Of a stretch of DNA of 64,000 nucleotides, positions 36,299 through 45,430 are shown one piece after another. The notes under the pieces are model-generated. The model saw only the letters and a program-made list of their open reading frames with translations. It did not search any database and was not told the DNA's origin. The position numbers and the translations under genes were made by a program. Every line of letters starts with the position of its first letter. Position 1 is the stretch's first letter. This DNA comes from Tepidamorphaceae bacterium (GTDB lineage: Bacteria > Pseudomonadota > Alphaproteobacteria > Rhizobiales > JAKSCL01): contig JANQPO010000020.1 of NCBI GenBank assembly GCA_028289445.1, positions 105,665 to 169,664 on the forward strand, written 5' to 3'.

Positions 36299-36397
36299 AT
36301 GGGCGACACTCAGTTGATAAGCCTGCCGATATCGCCTGATCGCGATGAGGATCCCGCGTCTAATGCCGCGAAACGCATAGTGGAGCTGGGGGGCTAG
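36299..36397 (+). CDS. possible 32-residue leader ahead of the GGDEF-EAL gene
   Basis: The frame starts at ATG 36299, stops 3 bp before the start of the GGDEF-EAL gene, and contains that gene's GGGGGG ribosome-binding stretch. The peptide is acidic and free of odd codons (SPDRDEDPASNAAKRIVELG). Its own ribosome-binding site is weak. Translational coupling is possible. Confidence 0.22.
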   Translation: MGDTQLISLPISPDRDEDPASNAAKRIVELGG

Positions 36398-36400
36398 GCT

Positions 36401-38413
36401 ATGGATACCGAAGAAATCCGCGTCCTGATCGTCGACGACGATGCCGACGATACCTATCTCATATGCGAGACCTTCAAGGAGATACAGGAAACTAAGTATC
36501 ACCTGACAATCTCCCATTCGCCTGACGAAGCCAAGGGCATCATCGAAGAAAATCAGATCGACATCGTCCTTTGCGACTACCTCATGGGCGCAAAAAGCGG
36601 CCTCGACTTCATTGAGGCCATCCGCGCAGATGGTTTTGATGTTCCCGTCATCCTCTTGACCGGCATGAGCGGCAGATCGCTGGACAATGCTGCGCTGGAG
36701 GCGGGTGCCGCGGATTTCATCTCAAAAGTATCGCTGGCGCCTGACAACATCGACCGCGCTGTCCGTTATGCGATCGCCAGCGTTGAACGCCAAAGACTGG
36801 TGCAGACGGTTCTTCAAAGCGTCAACGCGGCCGTCGTGGTGATTGATAACGAACAGTGCCCGACGCTTTGGAATCCCACCTACGCGGCGCTTGTTAATAC
36901 CGAAGATGGGACGGACTCGCTTGACTGCCTGAAGGCTTTCGCAACGAAACTGCTCAACGAGGGGCGGATCCTCACCATCGGCGACCACATCTTCGAGAAG
37001 ACCGTATCGCAGCTTCCGAAAGAAGGCGCGGTGATCATGCTGCATGACGTCACCGAGCACGTTCAGGCGCTTCGGGAGCGTGAGCATGCGAACAATCGGG
37101 CCGCGCATCTTGCAATGCACTGCCCCCTGACCGGACTGCCGAACCGCAACGCGTTCGCCGACAGAGTGCAGATGGAGATTGACAGGCCGGGCGCGCAGAG
37201 CGCCGGCTTTCTGCTTCATATTCTCGATCTCAACAAATTCAAGGAAGTCAACGATGTGTATGGACACGCTGTCGGTGACGAGTTGCTAATCGAAGTCAGC
37301 CAAAGAATGTCGGCGTGCCTTGAGGAAGACGACTACATCGCAAGACTGGGCGGGGATGAGTTCGTCGCGATTGAGCGAAAAAAACTCAACGGCCCAAAGC
37401 AGTCGAGCTTGGCACAGCGCATCGTCGAAAGCGTAAACCAACCCTATTCCATCGACGGCATTGTCGTACATACCGGCGTGAGCGTTGGCATCTCGTCATA
37501 TCCCGATCATGGCGCGACGGCCGAAGCGCTGCTTTCGAACGCTGACATCGCCCTTTATCGCGCAAAACTCGATCCTATCTCAGGCGTCTCCGCATTCGAT
37601 GAAGAGATGGATAAGGTCGTCCGCGAAACGCGATACATATCGCGAGAGCTTAAGAGCGCGATTGAATGCGACGACGTTGATATCTTCTTCCAGCCGCAAG
37701 CCGACGCCATCACGGGTCGGATCGTTGGGTTTGAAGCACTCGCGCGTTGGGAACACGAGAAACTCGGGAGAGTCGCACCCTCAAGATTCATTCCGGTAGC
37801 AGAAGACAACGGTCTTATTCACCTGATCGGCCAGTCGGTGATGACCAGAGCATGCCGACTTGCGGCGCAGTTGCCGCAAGATTGCAAGGTTGCCGTCAAC
37901 ATCTCTCCGCTCCAAGTGCGCCGCGAGAACCTCGCCCAGCTGGTTCATGAATGCCTGTTGGAGACCGGGCTTTCGGCATCCCGCCTTGAGCTTGAGGTTA
38001 CGGAAAGCGTGCTGATCGACGATTTCGATCGCGCGCTGCACGTTCTAAGAGCAATCAAGAACTTGGGCGTCTCCATCGCCATTGACGATTTCGGCACGGG
38101 TTATTCGTCGCTTTCGACGCTGATTGCGTTTCCGTTCGACAAGATCAAGATCGATAAGTCATTCACCCAGCAGATCGAGCATAGCGCCAAATCGAGGGCC
38201 GCTATTAGGGCGATTGTCGGGCTTGGCCACAATCTCGATCTGCGCATCGTCGCGGAAGGCGTGGAGAGTAAGACGCATGTCGATTTTCTTGCAGATCTTG
38301 GTTGTCACGAAGTCCAGGGATTTCTCGTCGGCGAGCCCCTCCCCTTCGAGGCGATCGAGCGGCATGCCATCGCGGGTCACACATATCCAGCAATGCTGAG
38401 CAACTGTGCCTGA
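36401..38413 (+). CDS. receiver-PAS-GGDEF-EAL cyclic-di-GMP enzyme
   Basis: The 670-residue protein starts with a receiver domain (acidic VDDDADD; Asp59; Lys109). A PAS-like segment follows at about 125-220. The GGDEF domain has RLGGDEFVAIE at 315-325. The EAL domain starts at EAL 445-447 and keeps NISPLQ, LEVTES, AIDDFGTGYSSL, IKIDKSF and AEGVES. Both catalytic sites look complete, so synthesis and breakdown of cyclic di-GMP are both possible, switched by phosphorylation. It lies next to the kinase/regulator pair, the likely phosphate source, and near the surface-modification operon. Confidence 0.93.
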   Translation: MDTEEIRVLIVDDDADDTYLICETFKEIQETKYHLTISHSPDEAKGIIEENQIDIVLCDYLMGAKSGLDFIEAIRADGFDVPVILLTGMSGRSLDNAALEAGAADFISKVSLAPDNIDRAVRYAIASVERQRLVQTVLQSVNAAVVVIDNEQCPTLWNPTYAALVNTEDGTDSLDCLKAFATKLLNEGRILTIGDHIFEKTVSQLPKEGAVIMLHDVTEHVQALREREHANNRAAHLAMHCPLTGLPNRNAFADRVQMEIDRPGAQSAGFLLHILDLNKFKEVNDVYGHAVGDELLIEVSQRMSACLEEDDYIARLGGDEFVAIERKKLNGPKQSSLAQRIVESVNQPYSIDGIVVHTGVSVGISSYPDHGATAEALLSNADIALYRAKLDPISGVSAFDEEMDKVVRETRYISRELKSAIECDDVDIFFQPQADAITGRIVGFEALARWEHEKLGRVAPSRFIPVAEDNGLIHLIGQSVMTRACRLAAQLPQDCKVAVNISPLQVRRENLAQLVHECLLETGLSASRLELEVTESVLIDDFDRALHVLRAIKNLGVSIAIDDFGTGYSSLSTLIAFPFDKIKIDKSFTQQIEHSAKSRAAIRAIVGLGHNLDLRIVAEGVESKTHVDFLADLGCHEVQGFLVGEPLPFEAIERHAIAGHTYPAMLSNCA

Positions 38414-38651
38414 TTTAAGTCTCGCGCTGCCGGGAGCCTTGGCAACGGCTTGGGAAAGAGGCGCCGCGATCGGTTCACGCTCTAGCGGAAGTATGGCGCC
38501 ATAGGCAGGCGGACAATCTCCGAGCTCGTTTTCGAAATACCGAGCCGGTAACGACTCGCTCATGTGCCAGATTTGCGAGACCGCACTGCCACATCTCGGT
38601 TCATGTCTTCTGACAACCCCAACCTTGGCGTGCTTTCTCCATGCGCCGGCC

Positions 38652-39449
38652 TCAGCGCCCTTCAAACCGGGGAGCGCGCTTAGCCAGGAAGGCGCGCACG
38701 CCCTCGGCGTAATCATTTGTCCGCCCAGCACGGTCCTGTGCGTCGGCTTCGCGGGCAACTTGCTCTTCGAGACTGGCAGATGCAGACGCCAGAAGCGCCG
38801 ATTTCGCGAGCCCCAGCGCTACGGTCGGACCCTCAGCGAGGTTCTGCGCTAGCTGCCTCGCCTCCTCGGCCAGATCGGCGTCGGGAACCGCCCGCCAAAT
38901 CATCCCCCATTCTGCTGCCTGACGCGCGCCGACAGGCTCGCCGGTCAGACAGATTGCCCGAGCCCGCGCCAGTCCGACAAGCCGCGGCAAGATCCAAGTC
39001 CCCGCTGAGTCCGGGATCAACCCGACCTTGGCGAACGATTGGATGAAGCGCGCGGATTCCGCCGCCAGAACGATATCGCAGGCCAACGCGAGGTTGGCGC
39101 CAGCTCCTGCCGCAACCCCGTTGACGGCACACACGACGGGCTTTCGAGACGTCAGAACGGCGGTGGTCAGCGGCGCGTAGTGGTCGGTGATGCTCGAACG
39201 GAGGTCCGGCGGCCACTCCGGCCCATCCGGGTCGCGCCGCGCCAGATCCTGACCCACGCAAAAGGCCGAGCCCGCGCCGGTCAACAGTATCGCCCGCAGG
39301 TCCGGATTGGTGTCGGCCTCCGTCACCGCCTCAGTCAAACGTGAGATGAGCGAGACCGTCAGCGCGTTCAACTTCTGCGGACGGTTCAGCGTGAGGACAA
39401 GGCATGCCCCGTCGCGCGCAACGCGCAACTCACCGGCGTCGTCGCTCAT
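38652..39449 (-). CDS. enoyl-CoA hydratase/isomerase (PaaG-like)
   Basis: The 265-residue crotonase-fold enzyme has the oxyanion-hole segments SAFCVGQDLA and GVAAGAGANLALACDIVLA. AKVGLIPDSAGTWILPRLVG carries an Asp where classical hydratases have Glu, as in PaaG and related isomerases. The ATG at 39449 overlaps the stop of the preceding gene (ATGA). It is the last gene of the 12-gene minus operon. It probably isomerises or hydrates an unsaturated dicarboxyl-CoA ester in the beta-oxidation section. Confidence 0.9.
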   Translation of the reverse strand: MSDDAGELRVARDGACLVLTLNRPQKLNALTVSLISRLTEAVTEADTNPDLRAILLTGAGSAFCVGQDLARRDPDGPEWPPDLRSSITDHYAPLTTAVLTSRKPVVCAVNGVAAGAGANLALACDIVLAAESARFIQSFAKVGLIPDSAGTWILPRLVGLARARAICLTGEPVGARQAAEWGMIWRAVPDADLAEEARQLAQNLAEGPTVALGLAKSALLASASASLEEQVAREADAQDRAGRTNDYAEGVRAFLAKRAPRFEGR

Positions 39450-41170
39450 TGCGCTGCCTCGCGAAGCAGGTCTGAAACAACCCATTCACCCGGGCTTTGT
39501 GCCATGATCCTATCCATCCACGCGGCCACGATACCAAGTCCTACCCGCTCGGCATGATACATCGGCCCACCCAGCCAGCGCGGAAATCTTTGGGAGCGGA
39601 TTGCTACGACATCAATCGCTCCGGGCGCCGCGACCAGCCCCGCTTCAACCATTCGCGCACCCTCGTTGACGCAGACCCCGAAGAGTGCCCGGCAGATGCC
39701 GATGTCTGGCGCGCTGACCGACTGCGCATAAGCTACTCCGACTGTGCGAGCAAGGTCGTCTTCCGCTAGTCCTTCCCAAATCGCTTCGAGCCGCTGCGCC
39801 GTGAGGTCTCCTATCCCGAACGCGCGCGCGGCCTGCTGTAGCTTGGCCCCAAGGCGGTTGCTGATAAACGTGTCACCGCCATTAGCAACGACTGCCACAC
39901 CACCGATCCGCCGCGCGAAGGCGAGGGCGGCGCGGGCGGCCTCCGGGCGAGCGCAGTCCTGTACCGCAATTTCCGCCAACAAACCGGTCTCGCTGTCCTC
40001 GGTCAGCAAGACCGCCGCCGCCATCTCCTGTCCCGCGACTGTCTCTGGCTCCACCAGCGGTGCAGCGGGCTCCGTCATGAGGGCAACAGGAATGCCCGGC
40101 TCGGCCCGTGCCCTAAGCAACTCGAGCATAGATCGCCGCTCCGGCCCAGGCGCGCCCGGAACGGCAATGCAAAGATCGAACTCTCCCGCTTTGAGATCGA
40201 GGTCGTCGGCCGCACCCGCACGGCACACCGAAAGTCCGCTCGCATGCGCCCGGTCCGCCAACCGATCGGCGAAAACGGTCACGCCGATCACGGCCACGCC
40301 GCGGAGTTTGGGCGGCTGGCCCTCACCCAGCACAGGCGCCCGTGCGGCCTGCCGTTCAGCGAAAAAGACATGACGCAGCGCCCGCGATTGTGGCGAGGCG
40401 CGCAATGCGAGGTGACGGGCCCTTTCCTCTGACTGACCAGTCGCGAACGGAACCTCCGCCGCTCGGGCGACAAGTCGGAGCGCCTCCAGCGGAGCGTCCA
40501 ATCGGCCGGCCTGCGCGGCCACCCCTGCCTCGCGCGCCTGCCACCAATCACGTGCGCGCGCTGCCACCGGACGGAGGCGCACGGCGGTAGGCCGCGCCTC
40601 CAGAGCCTCCGCAAAATCTTGGAGCGTTGTGTCCGACAAATCCGGCAGCAGCTGGTCAACGCCTCCTGCCGCAAGGAACACGTCCGCCTCCACCGGCCTG
40701 CCGCCCGTTGCCATCTCAAGAGCAAGGCACGGGCCGACGAGTCGCGGCAGCCGCTGCGTTCCTCCCGCGCCTGGCACGATCCCGAGTGTTACCTCCGGAA
40801 GCGCGAAACGCGTGCCCTGCACCGCCACGCGCCACGCGCAGCCCAGCGCTATCTCCAGCCCACCGCCGAACACACTGCCGTGCATCGCCGCGATCCAAGG
40901 TACGCGGCAATCCTCAATCGCCTCGATCACGTCGGGCAGATGCGGCTCTACCGGAGGTGCATCGAACTCCCTGATCTCGCCACCGGCGACAAATGTACGC
41001 CCCGCGCAGCGCAGGACCGCCGCCGCGACGTCCATCCCGCCAATGGTCTCCGCCGCTCGAGCGAGCCCAATTCGGACCGCAACCGACGTAGCGTTGACGG
41101 GCGGGTTGTCAATCGTGACCCAGACCAACCCACCCTTCTGTTCGATACGCACGGGATCGTCGCTCACCAC
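39446..41170 (-). CDS. FadB-like fusion: crotonase plus degenerate dehydrogenase
   Basis: The product has 574 residues, against about 700 for FadB/FadJ. The N-terminal crotonase domain (1-190) keeps both catalytic glutamates, in GGGLEIALG (Glu106) and ALPEVTLGIVPGAGGTQRLP (Glu126). From residue 290 it follows the 3-hydroxyacyl-CoA dehydrogenase fold, but the NAD loop reads VAVIGVTVFADRLA instead of the G-x-G-x-x-G form. Later dehydrogenase landmarks remain (FISNRLG, C-terminal WLGGPMYHAE). So hydratase activity is likely and dehydrogenase activity doubtful. The separate PaaH-like enzyme in this operon would take over that step. Confidence 0.87.
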   Translation of the reverse strand: MVSDDPVRIEQKGGLVWVTIDNPPVNATSVAVRIGLARAAETIGGMDVAAAVLRCAGRTFVAGGEIREFDAPPVEPHLPDVIEAIEDCRVPWIAAMHGSVFGGGLEIALGCAWRVAVQGTRFALPEVTLGIVPGAGGTQRLPRLVGPCLALEMATGGRPVEADVFLAAGGVDQLLPDLSDTTLQDFAEALEARPTAVRLRPVAARARDWWQAREAGVAAQAGRLDAPLEALRLVARAAEVPFATGQSEERARHLALRASPQSRALRHVFFAERQAARAPVLGEGQPPKLRGVAVIGVTVFADRLADRAHASGLSVCRAGAADDLDLKAGEFDLCIAVPGAPGPERRSMLELLRARAEPGIPVALMTEPAAPLVEPETVAGQEMAAAVLLTEDSETGLLAEIAVQDCARPEAARAALAFARRIGGVAVVANGGDTFISNRLGAKLQQAARAFGIGDLTAQRLEAIWEGLAEDDLARTVGVAYAQSVSAPDIGICRALFGVCVNEGARMVEAGLVAAPGAIDVVAIRSQRFPRWLGGPMYHAERVGLGIVAAWMDRIMAQSPGEWVVSDLLREAAQ

Positions 41171-41177
41171 TCCACCT

Positions 41178-42380
41178 CTACACGCGCTCGAGCACCACCG
41201 CGATGCCCTGCCCTACACCGATACACATCGTGCAGAGCGCATAGCGGCCGTTGGTCCGCCGCAAGTGGAGGGCTGCTGTAAGGGCAAGCCGTGCACCGCT
41301 GGCACCCAGCGGATGTCCGACCGCAATCGCACCGCCCGCCGGATTGACATGCGGCGCATCGTCGGGCACGCCCAGCTCGCGCAGGACCGCGAGCGCTTGT
41401 GCCGCGAAGGCCTCGTTGAGTTCAATCACGTCCATCGCGTCGAGCGTCAGTCCGGTTCGCTCCAGCACTCGGCGCACAGCCGGCACGGGGCCCACGCCCA
41501 TGATCCGCGGCGGCACGCCCGCGCAGGCCATGCCGACCACCCGGGCCATCGGCGTTAGCCCATGCACGCCCGCCGCCCGCTCGCTCGCCACTATGAGTGC
41601 CGCTGCGCCGTCGTTTACGCCTGAAGCATTGCCCGCCGTCACGGTCAGGTCCGGTCCGTTGATGCCGCGTAGCGCCGCCAGTTTCTCAAGCTGTGTGTCG
41701 GGCCGGGGATGTTCGTCGGTTTCAACGATTACCGGATCACTCCTTCGCTGCGGGACCGACACGGAGACGATCTCTTCCGCGACGACACCCGCCGCGGCGG
41801 CGTTTGCGTAGCGCTCCTGTGAGCGCTGGGCGAACGCGTCCTGGTCTTCTCTTGAGATGCCGTAATCCGCCGCGACGTTGTCCGCGGTCTCAGGCATGGA
41901 ATCGGTACCGTGGGCTGACTTCATCGCCGGATTAATGAAGCGCCAGCCGATCGTCGTGTCGTGGACAGCGTTGGCCCGCGAAAAAGCTGTTTCGGCTTTG
42001 GGCATGACGAAGGGCGCGCGGCTCATACTATCGACCCCGCCCGCGATCACGAAATCCGCATCTCCCGCGCGGATGGCGCGCGCCGCACTCCCAACCGCGT
42101 CGAGCCCCGAGCCACAGAGCCGGTTGACCGTAACGCCCGGCACATCGACCGGTAGCCCCGCCAGCAACGCCGCCATGCGCGCAACGTTGCGATTGTCCTC
42201 GCCCGCCTGGTTGGCGCAACCGAGGATCACATCGTCGAGCTGCGTCCAATCGGCACCGGGCGCGCGCTCTGCCAGCGCGCGCAGAACATGCGCGGCCAGA
42301 TCGTCGGGCCGGACAGCAGCGAGTGCCCCACCATAACGACCGATCGGCGTGCGCACCCCATCACATATATAGGCGTCCAT
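41178..42380 (-). CDS. thiolase, 3-oxoadipyl-CoA type (PcaF/PaaJ-like)
   Basis: The 400-residue thiolase has the nucleophile Cys89 in [13 protein letters not shown]. The acid/base pair lies in [18 protein letters not shown] and [16 protein letters not shown]. Its overall form, including [19 protein letters not shown], is that of beta-ketoadipyl-CoA thiolases, which cleave 3-oxoadipyl-CoA to acetyl-CoA and succinyl-CoA. This points to a C6 dicarboxylate as the beta-oxidation substrate. It lies 7 bp from the FadB-like gene. Confidence 0.92.
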   Translation of the reverse strand: MDAYICDGVRTPIGRYGGALAAVRPDDLAAHVLRALAERAPGADWTQLDDVILGCANQAGEDNRNVARMAALLAGLPVDVPGVTVNRLCGSGLDAVGSAARAIRAGDADFVIAGGVDSMSRAPFVMPKAETAFSRANAVHDTTIGWRFINPAMKSAHGTDSMPETADNVAADYGISREDQDAFAQRSQERYANAAAAGVVAEEIVSVSVPQRRSDPVIVETDEHPRPDTQLEKLAALRGINGPDLTVTAGNASGVNDGAAALIVASERAAGVHGLTPMARVVGMACAGVPPRIMGVGPVPAVRRVLERTGLTLDAMDVIELNEAFAAQALAVLRELGVPDDAPHVNPAGGAIAVGHPLGASGARLALTAALHLRRTNGRYALCTMCIGVGQGIAVVLERV

Positions 42381-42414
42381 TATGTTCTTCCTGACTCAGT
42401 GACTAAGGCGCCTC

Positions 42415-43890
42415 TTAGCGCCTAACGAAGGGGTTGGCGACTGCCGTGGGTTCGGCCAGCCAGACTGATTTCGGCTGCAGATACTCCTTGATCGCTTCGC
42501 TGCCGTTCTCTCGGCCGAGCCCGCTGCGCTTCCATCCGCCGAACGGGGTCGTGTAGCTCGTCGAGCGGTAGGTGTTCACCCAGATTGTGCCAGCCTGTAA
42601 CCGGCGCGACATGCTCAACGCCCGCGTCAGATCATTCGTCCAGACCCCGGCTGCAAGCCCGTAGAGCACGTCGTTGGCAATAGCGACCGCCTCATCCTCA
42701 TCGCGGAACGACAGGACGCTCAGGACCGGGCCGAACACCTCTTCCTGCGCGATCCGCATATCGTTACGGACGTCAACGAAGATCGTCGGTTCGATGAAAT
42801 GGCCTCCCGCACCCTCGGGCTGCGCAGCCCTGCCCCCCAGCAAACAGCGTGCGCCTTCAGCGCGCGCCGTATCGATATAGGAGAGGATCTTGTCGTGTTG
42901 CGCCGGCGTCGCCACCGGCGAAATGTTCGTCTCTGCGGCCATCGGGTCTCCGAGGCGGGCGATCTTGGCCATCCCAACGAGCCGTTCGAGGAAGTCGTCG
43001 TAGATGCTCTCCTGCAAGAGAAGCCGCGAGCCGGCCACGCAGGTCTGTCCAGAAGCGGCGAAGATACCCGATACCGCCCCCGGCACCGCTGCATCGAGAT
43101 CGGCGTCTTCGAAGACGATATTGGGGGATTTTCCGCCGAGTTCCAACGTTACCTTCTTGAAGTCGCCCGCCGCCGCCTCGTTGATCGCCTGCCCCGCCGT
43201 TTCGCCCCCCGTGAAGGCAACCTTGCGCACTAGCGGATGGGTCACCAGCGGCATTCCCGCCTCGGCGCCGAAACCCGTCACCACGTTGACGACGCCCGTT
43301 GGGATTCCTGCCTTCTCCACCAGTGCCATCAGCTCAAGCGTCGAGGCAGAGGTGTACTCGGAAGGCTTGATCACCACAGTGTTCCCGGCCGCCAACGCCG
43401 GCGCGAGCTTCCACGCCAAAAGCAAGAGCGGCGAGTTCCACGGCGTGATCAGCGCGCAGACGCCGAGCGGCTCATAGCTCACCATGTTGACAACACCGGG
43501 CTTGTCGATAGGCGGTACATGGCCCTCAACCTTGTCGGCTAGTCCGCCGTAGTAGGCATACCAGTTCGCCATGTAGCGGCACTGGTTGCCCATCTCGGCC
43601 ATCAGCTTGCCGTTGTCGCGCACCTCGATCTCGGCCAGCCGTTCTGCTTCCTCGGCGATAAGGCTCGCGAGCCGGGTAAGCGCTGCGCCTCGGGCGGAGG
43701 CGGTCCAGTTCGGCCAGTCGCCCTCGGTAAAGGCGCGATGGGCGGCCTGTACCGCGCGGTCGACGTCTTGCGCATCCGCACGTGGGAACTGCGCCCAGTT
43801 CTCACCTGTATAGGGGTTGGCTGAGGGGAATGTGGCTCCGCTCTCGGCATCGCACCAACTCCCGCCGATCCACATTCGGTACTCCTGCAT
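42415..43890 (-). CDS. NAD(P)-dependent aldehyde dehydrogenase
   Basis: The 491-residue enzyme has the ALDH landmarks: cofactor segment PWNSPLLLLAWKLAPALAAG, Glu250 in VTLELGGKSPN and catalytic Cys284 in ASGQTCVAGSR. The C-terminal TPFGGWKRSGLGRENG fits the large betaine/phenylacetaldehyde/semialdehyde group. In this operon it is well placed to oxidise a semialdehyde from the aminotransferase or from a 2-oxo-acid decarboxylase. Confidence 0.94.
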   Translation of the reverse strand: MQEYRMWIGGSWCDAESGATFPSANPYTGENWAQFPRADAQDVDRAVQAAHRAFTEGDWPNWTASARGAALTRLASLIAEEAERLAEIEVRDNGKLMAEMGNQCRYMANWYAYYGGLADKVEGHVPPIDKPGVVNMVSYEPLGVCALITPWNSPLLLLAWKLAPALAAGNTVVIKPSEYTSASTLELMALVEKAGIPTGVVNVVTGFGAEAGMPLVTHPLVRKVAFTGGETAGQAINEAAAGDFKKVTLELGGKSPNIVFEDADLDAAVPGAVSGIFAASGQTCVAGSRLLLQESIYDDFLERLVGMAKIARLGDPMAAETNISPVATPAQHDKILSYIDTARAEGARCLLGGRAAQPEGAGGHFIEPTIFVDVRNDMRIAQEEVFGPVLSVLSFRDEDEAVAIANDVLYGLAAGVWTNDLTRALSMSRRLQAGTIWVNTYRSTSYTTPFGGWKRSGLGRENGSEAIKEYLQPKSVWLAEPTAVANPFVRR

Positions 43891-43909
43891 CGCGTGCCTC
43901 CCTTACTCG

Positions 43910-45430
43910 TCACTCTCCGCCGACGCCTAAAGGTTGGCCAAGCATCGCCCGCTGGCGTAGCCATGAACTCGGCCGATAGCGCGGATCGCCGGTGACCGCC
44001 TGCATGGCAACAAGGATTTCCAACACCCGGGCCGGGCCGATCCGGTCACCGAGCGTTAGCGGTCCCGCCGGATATCCCAGGCCGATCCGAACCCCATCGT
44101 CGATATCGGCGGGGCTGGCGATCCTCATCTGAGCAATCTCACAACCAATATTCACGATTGAGGCAAGCACACGCTGCGCGATGAAACCGGGGCCGTCGCC
44201 CATCGCCGTAACGTGCCGCCCGGCGCGCACGAGGGCTGCATGCATTCCAACCACATGGGTCGGATCGGTGGCCGGTGTCGCCATCAGCGTAAGCCGGTCG
44301 CGCTCAGCGGTCAGCGGATCGAGTGCCACGGTTCGCGCCGCGTCGAGTCCGAGCCGACAGACGACCGCAGTCGCATCCTCACCCCATGGCGCAACCAGCA
44401 AAACGCCCTCATCCGGCGGCGTCGCTGCATCGATCACGCGCACCCCCGCTTCGGCCAGCATCCGTAGCGGTGCGTCGAGATCCGCCCGCATCTCTTGCGG
44501 TGCCCAGACTGCGGAAGGCGCGAGCGCGTCCGGCTCTGTCTCCGGCGGCTCCCGTCGTCGTCCGTCCTCGTAGTCATAGAAACCAGAACGGGACTTGCGC
44601 CCATAGAGTCCAGACGCAACCCGCGCGGCAAGATGAACACCTGGTCTGTATCGGGGTTCGTGATAGAACTGCTCGTAGATAAGCCGCATCACCGGCAGCG
44701 AAACGTCGAGCCCCGTCAGATCCAGTAACTCGAACGGCCCCATGCGGAACCCGCAACCCTCGCGCATCACCCGATCGACGTCGACCTCTTCCGCCAGCCC
44801 TTCCTGCACGATCCGCACGCCTTCGGTCATCAGGCCGCGCCCGGCGTGATTGATCAAAAAGCCCGGCGCATCGCGGCAAAGGATCGCGCGGTAGCCGATG
44901 CGCTCCGCAACCTTTAGTGCCGCCTTCTTCGCGAACGCGTCGGTGCGCAGACCAGGAATGATTTCCACGACCCGCATCAGCGGCACAGGGTTGAAGAAGT
45001 GCAGGCCGACGACCCGACCTGGATTCTGCACACCAGCCGCAACGGCCGAAATGGAGAGCGAAGAGGTGTTGGTCGCAAGCACCGTGTCGTCGGGCAAGAG
45101 TCGCTCAACCTCGGCAAAGAGTGCCTGCTTGACCTCAAGCACCTCCGCCACCGCCTCGATCACCACATCCGCCGGCGCAAGCTCGGCCATCTCCCGCACA
45201 ACGGTAATGCGCGCCTTCGCCGCCTCGGCCTCGGAGGTCTTCATCGTTCCCTTCTCGGCGGCCCGAGCCAACATCTTCGCCGCGAAGGCGGCCCCGGCCT
45301 CTGCGGCCTCCACGCTCTGGTCAAAGAGGCGCACGGCATAGCCGCCTCCGGCCAGCGTCTGCACGATTCCCCGGCCCATGGTGCCGGCGCCTATCACCGC
45401 GACCGTTCCAGCGCGCTCCTGACTTGTCAT
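43910..45430 (-). CDS. 3-hydroxyacyl-CoA dehydrogenase (PaaH/PaaC-like)
   Basis: The 506-residue enzyme has an intact NAD loop, VAVIGAGTMGRGIV (residues 10-23), the catalytic region GLHFFNPVPLMRVVEII and a duplicated C-terminal dehydrogenase domain. This size and form are typical of PaaH, which oxidises 3-hydroxyadipyl-CoA in phenylacetate degradation. The frame is open 60 codons upstream, but that part overlaps the acyl-CoA dehydrogenase gene. The ATG at 45430 gives the usual 4-bp overlap and family length. Confidence 0.93.
   Translation of the reverse strand: MTSQERAGTVAVIGAGTMGRGIVQTLAGGGYAVRLFDQSVEAAEAGAAFAAKMLARAAEKGTMKTSEAEAAKARITVVREMAELAPADVVIEAVAEVLEVKQALFAEVERLLPDDTVLATNTSSLSISAVAAGVQNPGRVVGLHFFNPVPLMRVVEIIPGLRTDAFAKKAALKVAERIGYRAILCRDAPGFLINHAGRGLMTEGVRIVQEGLAEEVDVDRVMREGCGFRMGPFELLDLTGLDVSLPVMRLIYEQFYHEPRYRPGVHLAARVASGLYGRKSRSGFYDYEDGRRREPPETEPDALAPSAVWAPQEMRADLDAPLRMLAEAGVRVIDAATPPDEGVLLVAPWGEDATAVVCRLGLDAARTVALDPLTAERDRLTLMATPATDPTHVVGMHAALVRAGRHVTAMGDGPGFIAQRVLASIVNIGCEIAQMRIASPADIDDGVRIGLGYPAGPLTLGDRIGPARVLEILVAMQAVTGDPRYRPSSWLRQRAMLGQPLGVGGE

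Larger units (their letters stand above)
35855..36400. other. 546-bp gap with two possible small frames
   Basis: The region lies between the response regulator and the GGDEF-EAL gene. Its middle (36000-36070) is AT-rich and may hold a promoter. Two short frames on the plus strand are listed separately. No RNA gene or repeat was recognised. Confidence 0.4.

Noticed and set aside
38652..45430. Reading the beta-oxidation genes as a phenylacetate (paa) cluster
   Set aside because: The ring-attacking oxygenase subunits PaaABCDE, the ligase PaaK and the ring-opening PaaZ are absent. HyuAB and the aminotransferase point to another substrate.
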